From Tamarix chinensis (taxonomy: Eukaryota > Streptophyta > Magnoliopsida > Caryophyllales > Tamaricaceae): a DNA stretch of 64,000 bases. Within the stretch, counting starts at the first letter, position 1; every line of letters begins with the position of its first letter. Shown here in pieces: positions 1 through 12,619 of the stretch. The position numbers were made by a program, and so were the translations under genes. The DNA lies in contig CM060181.1 in NCBI GenBank assembly GCA_030549775.1, positions 36,450,063-36,514,062 of the forward strand, given 5' to 3'. The notes below the pieces were generated by a model. That model did not search any database. It was not told where the DNA came from and saw only the letters and a program-made list of their open reading frames with translations.

Positions 1-1084
1 AAGACTCCAAGACCCTTTTTCCCCCTTCCATCCTACTCACCATGAATCCACAAGCCCCCACACCTATGATTCAAGGCTCACTTTCCTATTTCTCCACCTA
101 GGTTCACCATCGCCTACTAGGGTTTTCCTTGGAAACCCTAATCTGGCCTATATAGCCCTAGCCTCTCCTTTTCCTATATAAACCATACTCCCCCTTGATT
201 CCAACACCATCACTCTACTCAATCCACTCCAAACATCACAACCCTACTCTCCAGATTCCACATGTAACAAACAACCCTAGTTGGTCATCCCCGAAAAGCC
301 CTAATGCACCTATTTTCTCACCTTTCCTTCATACACAAACTCCACCATCCTTTTCACTTGACTCTCACCCTACATATGACACACTCTTAATCACAATCCA
401 AAATCCAACCAACCTCTATAAACTCCCTCATAATACCCCTATACTTAGGGTTTTCCCCCAAAAACACTAGTTAGGCTCCCATACATATATTCCACCTACC
501 TATGTACTATCTCTTCCCCAAGCACTCCAAATACCCAAAATACTCTTTCCTCCTCATGTTTGACCCTCAAACTAACTTCTTCCACGTAAGATTTTCCCCC
601 ATGCAAAGTCTAAACACCCTATGCAAGACTCACTCTTCCTATGTAGGTTTTTTTCCCTAACTCCTCATTTTATTACTTTCTTCCTTTATTTTCTCACTCA
701 TATTTCATAATGCACTTAGGCTTTTCCTCCACTTCTCCTTAATCACTCCACTCTCTTTATTTCTTTTAGTCTCCCCATAACCACTCAAACCTACCTAAGG
801 CCACTAAGCATGCATGTCATACCATACCAACCCTTCATAAGAGTGTGTCATACATAACAAGTCATATCACCCATATTACACATAATATAAATCACACACA
901 ACATACCTTAGCACCTTTCAAGCCAAGTTGCACTACACACATATTTAGTTCACATTCACATATAAGTACACAACACATACCATCACACCCATAAGCACAT
1001 AAATCATAACAAAACCTAAGGCCTTAACTATATCCTTACTTCCACACTTAACTATATCCTTACTTCCACACATAATCACCCCTT

Positions 1085-1900
1085 AACACTTACCATGTAC
1101 ATTTACTAGTATAATCACCCTTGCACCTCCAAAATTATCAAAATGCCCTTATTCCATATATTTCACCATTTATACCCAAACATGAAATACTAGTACCACC
1201 AAACCTTACCTCCACACATAATCATCCTTTAACACTTAGCATGCACATTTATTATTACTTTCACCCTTACACCTCCAAAATTACCAAAATACCCCTATTC
1301 CATAGCTTTCACCATTTATACCCAAACATGTATTGTTAACACCTCAACACCCCTTATTTCCATAGCACCCCTTTTACCATTTATTATGCATGCTTATTAA
1401 ATTGGCTTCCATTGCACATTTCAAATTACTAAAATGTCCTTAGGCCATAAAATAACAATATTCATACCCAACCATGTACTACCAACACCACTAAACCCTT
1501 GGTATTAGTTTTAGCACCAATTATCACCTATCATGTGTGTTTATTTTTCGGGTACTCCACTCTACATTTAAAATTACTAAAATGCCCATAGAACCTAAAA
1601 TATTAATAGTAGTGCCCCACATGCACTATCAATGCCACAAAACCCTTATTATTATTCCTAGTACCACTCATTCCTTAAGCATCACATTTATTGTAACTAT
1701 TGCCGTTATACCATAAAATTTACCAAAATACCCCTATACTCTAAAATATTAGTATTTCTACTATCACATATATTTATAACCCACCAAACCCTATCTCCAC
1801 TCTTAACAAAATTCCTAACACATTAGGCACCCCATTTGGGTTTAAACACCCAGAGGTATCCAAATGACCAAATTGCCCCTAGGGCTCCTATTAGTTCTAT
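1085..1900 (+). repeat. Diverged tandem array, six units of about 146 bp
   Basis: The landmark AAATTAYCAAAATGCCC, or a close variant, recurs at about 1131, 1277, 1423, 1571, 1716 and 1861, so the spacing is 145-148 bp. The first two units also share their flanks (ACCATTTATACCCAAACATG). Later units are more diverged. Nothing coding is evident. Confidence 0.65.
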
Positions 1901-2379
1901 TTCACTATAAGTGTCCATTACTCTCTTAGCCTAGCATGTATATGCACCTAACACTCATCCTTAACATCAAACCCATTGTCTTAGTCACCCTTTTGACACA
2001 TATCACACTATATGTAAGGCAACATAACAATCATGAAATTGGAAAGTAACACTACATTTTTACATAAATCACATACCAACATTTCTAACGTGCTAGTATA
2101 TGATAATCCCACATTTTAGTGAGTATAATGGCTACCTCATTCTCAAAAAAATCAACCTTAACCGGTATCCCCAGTTTAAAATGCTTAAGCTTCGTTTACT
2201 AAAAATTGTACCTAAAAATAATTTCACAAGTAACAAATTAATACTTGATAAATAAAAGAATGATTTTTATTTAAAATATTTATTAAATATAACATTAATA
2301 AATGGTCTTATATCTTTATATGGGATAAAATGTACAAAAAATACATGGCATAACTCATGCTACCCATGTAGCGTGAGCC

Positions 2380-3720
2380 ATGCAAATGGACAAAGGGGAG
2401 GAAGAAAGAGGGAAGGGGGACTTGGGTAAAGGGTTGAGGGAGGTGCTGGAAAGGTGTGGGTGGTGGTTGTTAGGTGTAGAGTTGAGAGAGGAGGCGGCTC
2501 AGTGTTGGGGGTGTGGTGTAGGTGGCTCAAAGGCAATAGAGATGGCGGCGTGGGTTGTAGGAAGGGAGGTGTCGAGAAGGGAGAGAAAGGAAGAAAATGA
2601 TAATAAAAGGAAAAAAAAGGGGGTTGTCAGTGCAGGGTGTGTGGGGTGGTTGCCAATGATGGTTTAGGGGTGGGTGGGAGGTAGCAGGCAACTGGGAGGG
2701 GCTACGGTGGTGGAGAAAAGGGATGGGAGGAAGGTTTCAACGGGTGTGGTTGTAGGGTGGTGTATCAAAGGGGAGAGGAGGGAAAAGAGGCAGGGCTGCA
2801 AGGGAGGCTGGGATAGCTATTGCTCGATCATGTAGGAAGGATATATAACGGTGGCTATAGTGGAGGAGGGGTTGATGTAGGAAGAATGGGCAAAGGTAGG
2901 GGTGGTAGAAACTAACATAAGGAGAAAGAAGAAGAGATAAGAAGGTACAGGAGGAGGAGAAAGGAAGGAAGGAAGGAGAAGGGGTAGTGGTTGACAACAA
3001 AGGATGATTTGGTGGTGGAAGCATCGGTGGTGGCTATAGACGAAAAAATGAGAAAAAACAGGGGATAAAAAGGGAAAGAAAAGAGAAGAGAGGTCGGCAA
3101 GAGAGCTGAACATGATGGAGAAGTGAAGAAGAGAAGAAGAGGGGAAGAAGAAAAAGAAGGGGAGGATAGGGAGGATGCTCGACCTGTAGGGTTAGGTGGT
3201 GTGTAGGGGGTTGTAGGCAGGGTAGCATGGCAGGGGATAGAAATGGTAGTGAAGGGGGTACACGTGGAGTGACCAGGGCTGTATGGAAAAAAAGGGAAAG
3301 GAGAGGAATGGTAGAGGAGTTGTGGTTCAGGCGGTTTGGCAGGAAGAGAGGAGTGCAGCATGCAAGTCAGGTAGAGGTGTATGAGGAAGAAGGGGCGTGT
3401 GAGGGGGTGTTTGGCAAGGAAGGACATAGATGAGGAGCAAGGGGAAATAGGCCATGTGGGGAAAGGAAGGAGGAGGAGAAGGCGAAGAGCGGGCTAGCCC
3501 ACAGGGGAGAAAGAAAGGTGGGATGGCCTAATGCGGGAGAGGGGAAAGAAAGGAGAAAGGAGGGGGAGCAAGTGGGCATGGCTGGCTTGGCAAGAGAAGG
3601 AAGAAAGGAGAAGGGGATGGGGATGGGCCGACCCAAGGAAGAAGGGAGGGAGGAAAAAAAGGTAGGAAAAAAAGAAACAGAAAAAGGAAAGGAGAAAAAA
3701 AGGAAAACTATTTTTAGAAT
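2380..3720 (+). repeat. Purine-rich (G+A) strand-asymmetric tract
   Basis: The plus strand is almost all G and A for about 1.3 kb (runs such as GGAAGGAAGGAAGGAG). Open frames on both strands translate to Gly/Arg/Glu/Lys-rich or Ser/Pro/Phe-rich low-complexity protein and are not believable genes. The same kind of tract sits 200-300 bp before the 3' end of the copies ending at 12047 and 20864, so it is a fixed part of this repeat family. Confidence 0.6.
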
Positions 3721-4194
3721 TAGGATTTGGAATTGGGATAATATTAGTTTTTGAAAAAAAAAATTAATTTATCTCAAATTTAGGTATTTATTTAAGATAA
3801 TACTTTTTGTAAAAATTCTAGTTTTGGGTTTTTTTTTAGATAAAAGAGTAAGGTAAAATGATAAAAAGAATCATATTTAATTTATTAAATAATTCCATCC
3901 ATTTTGTAACTCAAGAGTCCCAAAATAATTACATTAAAATTTTAATATTAAATTACCTCAATTAAGGGTTTAATATTTAAACTTTGGTTTTGAAAATTTT
4001 GGGGTATTACAACATGTGCATGTGCAATATGTGTGCACATTGAGGTTGGGACATGCACAAAAGTAATGTGTATTTTCCCTTTAAGTAAGCGCAAGCTTCA
4101 CTACCTTTATGTTATAATTATTCATTCATGATTGATTCACCATCTTAAAGGTAATACTCCTTACTCATAGCTCCGAGTATTTCTAACCACAATA

Positions 4195-7100
4195 TATCCC
4201 TCGTTTGGTATTACTTATTTTCAATAATTACTTTTAGATGAAAATTACTTTTATAAAAGTACTTTTCAAAAAGTATTTTGGAAAGTAAAATATATGTTTG
4301 TTTTTACTTTTTTTGTATAAGTGATTAATACTCAAAAACTACTTTTTGCACTTCATTAGTATTTAGTTTTTATTTTTCTACAAATTTACTTTTTATTTTC
4401 CATCTTCAATTTTTATCTTCCTGTATCTATATCTTTTGGTAATAATTATTATATAAATTCTTAAATATTAAACATTAAAAATCATATGAAACATAAAAAA
4501 TTATAAAATAAATAAAAAATTATAAAGATATTATGAAGTACTAAAAGTTGTAAAATAATTATTATAAAATTATTTAAAAAATTACGAACAATCATTAACC
4601 AATTTTTATAAAATTTACTAACATCTAAAATTCAAATAGTGATAATGATATAAATTTATATTATGCAATGAATATTCTGACATTTATAATATATCATCTG
4701 CAATCCTATTGTTTTCTCTAACAACTCTACCCTCTACATGTTGTCCAACATCCTTATTCTTATTGTTTTCTTCAACCATGGCATTTAGAATAGCTAAACA
4801 TTCTTTTATGGTGGGGGTTGTTGAGGCTTGAAGTGTTAGCAAAAGAGGATCATCGTTACTCTTAAATACTGATTCACATTATTGCAATAACTTATTATCA
4901 AGATTTTCACTAACTGACTCTTTTCTCTTACGAGAACTAGATAGTTGACTCTTAGAACGCTTGTTGCTTGACTTTCCCTTTTAACATATTGCACCATCTA
5001 AATCACTTGAATCACAACCTTCAATCTTAATGACTTTTTGGCATTTAGAATGACCCACACTACTTGTACTTAGCTCTTCATCATCCTTATCAAAACTTGG
5101 ATGATTCCCTTAAGTTGGAGCCCATAAATGTTCTTCGGTTGCATGAGTACCACCAAAGATTAACCAAAGCTCGTCTAAATAGGCAATTGGCTTGTTGTGA
5201 AAGTGTTTACAACTTGGATTTTGTTAGAAGAAAAAATTTAAATTATTACACACTTTATATCATAATAAAAATTAAGTGAAAAAAATTATAATTGTAATTT
5301 ACTTGTATAAATGTCTTCCATCTATCCTCCCCACAAGTGATTGCACCTATTACTAGGTCTCTCCCAAGTCTGGTTTCACTTTCAAGTTCACCTATGCTAT
5401 GTAATATTTTTTTGTTGAGGTAAAATGATTTTTCACTTAAATTTTTTGGTGTTTCACATTCTCAAGCTTATTATGACCATCAACAATATTGGACCATCTA
5501 ATCTTATTGAAACTTGAACAAGGCCTATTGCCTTTCTTAACCTCATCAACACGTAATTGAACAAAGGTTTGATGCCTTGATTCAGTCCATTGTGTAATAT
5601 CTAATGAAGATGTCATAGATTCTATAAATATACTTACATATCATCAATGATAAGAGATCATTTACAAGATGCAACTTTCATCTAAATAGAGATATCATTT
5701 TCTCATTACTCTTACAACTTGGATATTATACATATATACATACATACATACATATACATGTACATACATACATATACATGTACATACATGCATGTACATG
5801 TGTGTGCGTGTAGATATAGACATATATACTACATGGGTTTTGGTCAATTTTGTTACTATTGCAACATCTTTAAACATGTAGGTCCAAATTAGTAAAATAT
5901 TAAATGAGGGAGTAAAGCATGAAGCACATGATTATTTGGGTCCTTGAGATGTTTATGCCATGTTTGAAAAAGCTTATGATCATGTCCTAAAGATATGTTT
6001 GGAGGGTTCAGTGTAGCAAGGAATCCACAAAAGACCACCACCTTTCATACATACATTAGTCTGCCATGCCATACAAACAAACACAATAGCTAAAACACCA
6101 ATAGATTTTCATAACGATGTAGTAGCTTGATGCCATCACCCACCAAAACTAGCAACAAATAATAAACAAACTAAAAATAAAAACTCCATCTCGGAAAGCC
6201 AATCATCTACACGCCCTTCATATATCATCTAAATGTTTATTACCAGATATGAAGAAGCCCACTTCGCACATTCAAAATCATAAACTAGGACCAACGGATG
6301 TAAACTCGAATATCCATATCCCTAACAACGGGATGATATACTTACATAAATTAAAACTAGATGTTACTTATCTTCATAAAATAAGGAATTTATTATTATT
6401 ATTTATTAAAAAAATAAAAATTTTATCACACTATGTATATGCAATATAATATATAACCATAAATCATATATGCAGTAAAAAAATGCCAAAAACATAGTAC
6501 AATATGCTCCAAAAGTAATAGAAATCGTATAAAAAGTCAAAAACCAATGTTTTAGATCAGAAAAAATTTGCCGAAAACCCCCCTTTACTGCCTGACTAGA
6601 CAAGCTCCACATATGTATTACTTGAGCTTTGCTATGGCGAGCAACGTAAGCTTCGGGAAGCAAAATCTGTAATTTTATTTTATTTTATTTTTCATTCATT
6701 CTTCTTCTCATTCAAACCATTGTCCCGACCATTAACCACACATATATAACAATTTACCAATGTGTCTTTGTTAGGATTAACTATCAGTATCACCTCCTTG
6801 TCAATAACCATGACTTAAGTTGGTGAGTTTCTACAGTTTTAATATCTAAATTGTTTTACAAAATTGATATGCAAGAGTTAACATTTACACACACACACAC
6901 ACATATATATCTTTGGTATTTCAATAGTCAATTCATCCCTTCACACACAAGAGTTATGTTTCAAATATTAAAAATATCCCACAAATTGTATTACCCTTGG
7001 TTTGTTCTTATCTATTTCTCTCCGATAAGTCAGTTGATCCATCCATCCACAATACTCTCCACTACTCCGTACTTAAACATATCTTCTTCCCTAGCCTTCA

Positions 7101-8010
7101 CTCCTCCTATATAAATTAAAACCCTAGCAACTCTCCACCAAACTATATATCCCACAACCAATACAAATGGTTCACTTAGTCCCCGGTACACTACAAAAAA
7201 AATTCATAGAAGAAGATAAGAGCCAGAAAGATGAAGCCAACCGAAAAGAAGCCAGAAGTGCACACGAAAGTGACGAAGAATCTACCAAAAGATCAAAAAT
7301 CAAGCACGGGAATTAGTAGATCTCCAAAGCAAGATCATCATCTTAGAAGTAATATACCAATTCTTCAAACAACTGGCCTTTCTTTAACCCTAACCTCCTC
7401 CTCAACCGACAAAGAAAAAAAAATAGAACAAACAAAAATCAAAGATGACTGGCATGAAATGGAGAAGTCGAGAATAACAAACCTGGAATTTGAAGAGGAA
7501 GGAAAATCGAAGCCCAACAATTATATATCTATAACCTACATCAAATAACGAGAAAAAATTGAAGATGGTGACTGCGAGCAGCATAAATGGAGAAGGTGAG
7601 CAGCAAAGACTAAGAATGCGAGCTGAGCAACAGTAATGGGGAAGGTGAGTAGTGAGCAAGTTGGGCTAGAGAAGTGAGGGAGAAAAATGGAGAGATGCTC
7701 AAAATTTTCTAAATGCTAGAAATAGAGAGAAGCTTTGTTTAGCAAAATGGAGAAGGAGACATGGGGGTGGGGGAATGAATGATTTTTGTTTTAAAAAAAA
7801 GAATACCATATCGTGTTTTATAAAAGTAATTTTAGGAAGTAGTAAAAATTACTTATGGTTTATTACTTTTAGAAATTAACTTTTACTAATCAGTTTTTTA
7901 TAATAACTTTTTACAAGTAAAACTAAACACTTATTTTTATCTAAAATTACTTTTTATAATTAATTTTATAAAAAAACTACTTATCAAAAGTTAAATAAAA
8001 TAGGCTCATA
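4195..8010 (-). mobile_element. PIF/Harbinger-like DNA transposon relic with long imperfect inverted ends
   Basis: The left end (4200-4380, CGTTTGGTATTACTTATTTT then repeated ATTACTTTTAG) and the reverse complement of the right end (7800-8010) share an AT-rich pattern of ATTACTTTTAGATAAAA and TGTTTxxTTTTACTT blocks, as imperfect terminal inverted repeats. Between them lies a broken minus-strand Myb/SANT-like gene of the kind that accompanies PIF/Harbinger transposases. I find no DDE transposase frame, so the copy is probably non-autonomous or deleted. The rest of the interior (5620-7790) is AT-rich, with CATA and AC microsatellites near 5725-5815 and 6888-6902. Exact ends and target-site duplication are unresolved. 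Confidence 0.45.
4684..5616 (-). pseudogene. Myb/SANT-like (PIF/Harbinger accessory) protein, broken
   Basis: Read on the minus strand from an ATG at 5616, the frame begins like a Myb/SANT-like DNA-binding domain: a Trp, then FVQLRVDEVKKGNRP, FNKIRWSNIV. After an interruption near 5440 it resumes with LDELWLIFGGTHATEEHLWAP, as in the domain's end. The C-terminal part has Ser/Lys-rich low-complexity sequence (GKSSNKRSKSQLSSSRKRKE) and ends at 4684. Stops and frameshifts break it in several places. In PIF/Harbinger elements this protein helps bring the transposase to DNA and into the nucleus; here it is dead. Plant L10-interacting MYB-domain genes are the alternative family, but the inverted ends around it favour a transposon. 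Confidence 0.55.
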
Positions 8011-9138
8011 GTTTTGTAGCTCTTTCATCATCGCCACAGTTGCATCACAAAGAGCTAAGTGCTGCAATTTGGAATGCTTCATTCTCTAAGAGAACCATGA
8101 ACGTTGGCAATGGCAGTTAGACTATATTGCTAAAAATTGCAAGTTAGGAAAAAATAGATAAATGAAAGTAAGAAGGCTTAGGGTAGAAGGGTAAATTTGT
8201 AAAAAAAATAATTTCTTTAGGGATGGTAATCAGATAGATTTTACCCAAAAACCAACAAATTTTACCAGGTTAATATATTAATTAATTTGGATAAACAAAT
8301 ATGGATATGGATATGGATGGAGGGAAATAAGTTTGGTCATGGTTTTTAGCTGAATTTGGCACATTTGCATACACTATAGGACCATGCAATTAATTAAGTA
8401 AATATATGAATAAATAAAGCATCAATTCATACATTCATGATTTATGCACCTTATTTAGAGGATTGGTTTTTCAGATTACTTCAATTGTTTCGGAAAGGTT
8501 CTGATATATTTTATGGTTTTTGCCTTACATTCGTTATTGTAATTATTTATCCAGCAATTAAGGTTCATTTCTCTTAAGGAATATTGGAGCTAGAAATGTA
8601 TGCTAGGCAAATTACATTAACCACATCTAAACAAAGGGTTGAGTGAGGTTTCTTTGATTCGGAAAGGTTATGTGGTATATTGTATGGTTTTTTTTTCCTC
8701 CTTTCATTATTGTAATAGTGTAATCTTCAAAGAGAAATTACAATAATTTATTATCCCTATCTTATAGAAAATATGCTAAAATGATATCCTTTTCACACCA
8801 AATAAAAGATGAGAAGATAATGTAATTATGTTAGTAGTAAATAATTTAGGTAAATGATACTTAAAAAAGATAAATAATATTTTATCCAAAAAAAGGCTAA
8901 ACACGTCAATATTAAGCTGACAAATTTAGTGTTGCATTTATAATTTCCATATCATCAAATATAGCTTATAATAACTAATTTTGATTGTTTGTGAAATGAT
9001 ATACATAAATACATACATACATATTTATATCTTAATATATCTTTATTATAATGCTAATGTACTATATTAAATCTTCTCCTTTTTAAAGCTTGTTTGAAAA
9101 GCATTATGTTGATTTGGTTTTAGGTTGAAGAAGTTTAC
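8011..9138. other. AT-rich intergenic DNA without recognisable genes
   Basis: I see no coding segment. A short GGATATGGATATGGATGG motif near 8301-8322 and diverged AT-rich sequence suggest old repeat remains. Confidence 0.5.
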
Positions 9139-9759
9139 TGTAACACCCCAAAATTTACTATTAAAAAATTCATTTTAAGTGGAAGCATATAGTCAAATTG
9201 TTGGGTGTTATAGCCGTAATTGACATAAGCCTAGCTTACCCCAGCATCCTTACATCAGTTACAAAGCAAAACGATTAGAAAATTTAAAACATAATAGTAA
9301 GAAATAGGAAAACTTTTACTAACATTCAATAAGCTTTGGAGATCAACTCTGATTATAATATCAAAATACAATAAAAAGGGATCTCATGGAACTAAGAGTC
9401 CAAAAAGATATATGGGTAAAACTATCATCTGGATAACATGATTCTATGCCCAAATCCTAATAGAAGAGAAATCATTCCTCGACATATATAGAATCAAAGG
9501 CTGCGAATTTATCCACCTGGTCCTCATTGACTTGCACAAAAAAATTTGGGCCATCTACTCGTTGGATTGAGCAGCACCCATGAAATGGATGATTAATACG
9601 CGACGTACTAAGTAAGGTAACAGTACAATCAAGAAGGGTTACAAGAATTATCATAAGAAAATCATACATGTGTAATTCAAAGAATACCATATAGTTATTG
9701 ATTCTAGATATTTCATTAGATATACCATATTCCAATCTTTTATTTACGTTGAGTTTAGG

Positions 9760-10110
9760 GACCCCATTATTCTTAAACTAGTGGAACGGTCTGAAACACC
9801 TCTCGGGGACAACACACCCAAGCCACTATTATTATCCAGTGGAATTGAGCCAACACCTCTCAGAGTAAAATACTCCTAAGCCACTATTATTAAATTGGTG
9901 GAACAGTCTAAAGCACCTCTCAAGGACAATACATCCGAGCCACTATTATTATCCGGTGGAATTGACTCAACACCTTGGTCATGACTCACATAATCTTCCA
10001 CTTTAAATGATTAGTATCTTTCCATTTATACTTTATCTCTTAATTATATTTTCATTCACATTGGTTATGGGGGCCCAGTATTCTTAATCCGGTGGAATGG
10101 ACCTATATAA
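9760..10110 (+). repeat. About 60-bp subrepeats, CCACTATT...GGTGGAA
   Basis: Units with CCACTATTATTATCCGGTGG, where CCAC and GTGG can pair, followed by AACACCTCTCGGGG-like sequence, start near 9763, 9821, 9882, 9939 and 10074. The same units occur at 18040-18460 and 23520-23740 in sister copies of the family. Confidence 0.6.
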
Positions 10111-10839
10111 ACACCTTGACCTGACTCAAGTGATATTTCAATTTAAATGATTAGTACCTTATTCAGAGTTGATTATATATTATCATGCTAAACTCATATA
10201 AATGCACATGACATACAACTTAACAGCATAAGTAAGACCATATAATTATCCTCAAATGATCATAATACCCTTAGGGTAGGCAAGACAACCATATTCTCCC
10301 AAAGGCCTTATGAACCCAATACTAATACATATAAATTCCATATAATTATCTGAAGTACATATCCTTAGTTTCCCATAGATATCTTGTATCCAACATTATA
10401 TCTAAATATGCACTTACATATTTTCATTACTCTCAATAATATCATTTCATAGCATTTCCATAAATAATTTATTCAATACAACATACGCAACACAAAAACA
10501 TATACAAAATACAAGTATCACATAAATCTCTAGCTACGACATGTATCCTTACCAATAAAGACACTAGGCTCCATGCACGTAAGTTCTAGACCCCCTCCGA
10601 GATCATCGGAAGATTACCTACGAAAAGAAGATAAAATACAATTAGGATTGAAGATAAAAAATTGAGAGGAAAGTTAAGGTAGAGGAGGGTAAAAATAGAA
10701 TTAACTAGAGTTAAATCGAAGCTTCAATTGTATGGAAGTGTAGAAGAATGTGTGGTGGAGCTATGGTTAAATTTTGGTGGTGTTTGGACAAGTTTTGGGG
10801 TGAAAATAGGGGTGCATGGCCAAAAAAAGAAGTTACATG

Positions 10840-11040
10840 GCCAGACGGTACAAAAGTTGTACGGTTGTGCAGCAACAATGCACAACAGTTCAAGAGGAGA
10901 AAAGACTCAAGGTCAGGTGGTGCAAAAGTTGCACGGCTGTGCAACACCAAACCAAGAGAAAAAAAGACACACGGCCAGGCAGTGCAAGAGTTGCACGATT
11001 GTGCAACAAGAAATTTAAGTGTTGCACACCCATGCAGAAG
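10840..11040 (+). repeat. Tandem repeat with GTGCAAAAGTTGCAC-type palindromes
   Basis: About three units of roughly 70-80 bp carry CGGCCAGRCRGTGCAAAAG followed by TTGCACGGCTGTGCAAC. Each unit can fold on itself (GTGCAA...TTGCAC). A weaker version lies in the copy at 19680-19880. Confidence 0.5.
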
Positions 11041-12619
11041 GTGGTGCACAGGCTGTGCACTCTGTAACACTACAACAAATGAGGGGAAGAAGAAGGAAAA
11101 AGAGGCGATGGTCAGCAGCGATGGTGAGGGGGAAGGTTGGGGTGACCTTGGTGGTCGGTCCACCGGCCAAATGGCGGCTAATGATGGCTGAGGTGGTGCA
11201 CGGTAGTGGATTGGGTGGTCCGAATGCTGAAATAGGGCAACAACAAGGAGGAAGAAGAAGGAAGAAGAGAAGAAGGTCAGGGAGGTGATGGATGACAATA
11301 AAATAGAGGGATGGAGGGGTATATATACTAGTATGGTGGCGTTCCAAGAGGAGAATGGTAAAGGAGGTGGCATTCGAATGGAGGAAAATGCAGAGGATGA
11401 TAGAGATGATGGTAATGCACAAGGGTGACGAAGGCAGTAGGGGAAGAAGGATAGGGTGATGGTGATGGTTTCAATGAGGGTGGCACATGAAGGAGACATG
11501 GATAGGAGAGAAAAGTGGGGAAGGTGATGGTAATGACGAGAGTGGAACAAAGCAGCAGGAAAAGTGATGGCGGTGCCTTGGATGTGCAGGGGAAGAGAAG
11601 AAGATAGGCACAAGGGAGGGATGATGATGATGATGGTCTGTGAGGGTGGAAGAGTGATGGTGAGAGGAAGCATGTGGGAGACAAGATGATGGGGGTGCTG
11701 CAGAGGAACCAAACTCTTTCATGCCATAGGGAAAAACGATGTAGGAGAAGAAGGATAAAGAAAAGAAAAGAAAAAGGAAGAAAAGAAAAAGAGAGAAGGG
11801 TTAGGATATTAGGATTAGATAAGATGATTTTAGATTAACCATAAGTAATTATAATTAGTAGACTTTTTAGCGGATTTTGATTTTGGTTTACGAATTACAG
11901 TTTATCCAAATCAAGGTTTATATTTTGATTAAAGTTTTAGTATTAAGAAATTTGGTTAAGGATAAAAAAATAATATTTTTTGATATTAGAATCAAATTAG
12001 GGTGCTAAAAACACGAGATTAGGCTAAGAAAACTTTTGGGGTATTACGTTCACATACTTTGGTAGTTGAAGAAATGAAGTAAAATAAAAAAAATATCTTG
12101 GTTAGTAGCAAGAATTAATGACACTTTTTTTTTTTGAATTCTATTACTACTTTATTAGTTTTTGGGTGTTTTTTATTTATATGTGTACTTCTATACCATA
12201 TGTTTTCCTTTTTAATAATATAAAATTAGAAGTTTGAATTTTTATTTTTAGGTGCTTCATATGTTTTTCTCATTGTGAATCTTCTATCAAATTGATTAGT
12301 AAAAAACATGATTTGATATGTCACCATAATCTAATTTTCTTAATATCTTTTCTAAAAATAATTTTTTTTATGTATTATACATGTAATTTGAATAAAATTG
12401 TTATAGTTTATAATCACACTTCTGTATTATTTATTTTCATATCTTGTAAAACTTATAAATTTAAGTTTTTTATAGCATTATTAGTTTTATAAGTGTTGTT
12501 ATTGCTCGTGCTACCAAGTTTTTTCTATTGCCTTTTTTAATAATCATTTATGACTTGTGACTATGACAAAATTAATATATTCCAAATTTTCTTATTCTAA
12601 ATAAGAATTAACCTCAACG

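Larger units (their letters stand above)
1..4011 (+). repeat. Large dispersed repeat, copy 1 (probable long LTR, left end outside window)
   Basis: No gene is seen here. The stretch ends in TTTTGGGGTATTACA, the same 3' end as the copy ending near 12047. It has the same order of parts as the other copies: an AC-rich, weakly repetitive first half, a strongly purine-rich second half (about 2380-3720), then an AT-rich tail. Ends of the type TGTAAYACCCC...GGGGTATTACA are common in LTRs of large plant Ty3/gypsy elements, so a solo or degraded LTR is the best guess. I see no gag or pol attached. Small open frames in the purine-rich part are low-complexity and occur on both strands, so none is called. 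Confidence 0.55.
9139..12047 (+). repeat. Large dispersed repeat, copy 2 (probable solo LTR)
   Basis: It starts TGTAACACCCCAAAATTTAC and ends TTTTGGGGTATTAC, so both ends carry an 11-base inverted repeat typical of LTR termini. The first 150 bases resemble those of the copies at 17406 and 22880 (blocks such as GACATAAGCCTAG). Inside are about 60-bp subrepeats (9760-10110), a short repeat of paired palindromes (10840-11040) and a purine-rich tract (about 11060-11810). The six bases before it (GTTTAC) and after it (GTTCAC) match at five of six positions, a possible aged target-site duplication. A 333-codon open frame on the minus strand is complementary to the purine tract, is low-complexity, and is not called. 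Confidence 0.55.

Noticed and set aside
2912..3427. 171-codon minus frame and neighbouring frames in the purine tract
   Set aside because: Low-complexity Ser/Pro/Phe composition forced by the strand bias; overlapping frames are open on both strands.
10711..11712. 333-codon open frame on the minus strand
   Set aside because: It is the complement of a purine-rich repeat tract. The translation is Ser/Pro/His/Leu low-complexity without domains, and sister copies do not keep it.
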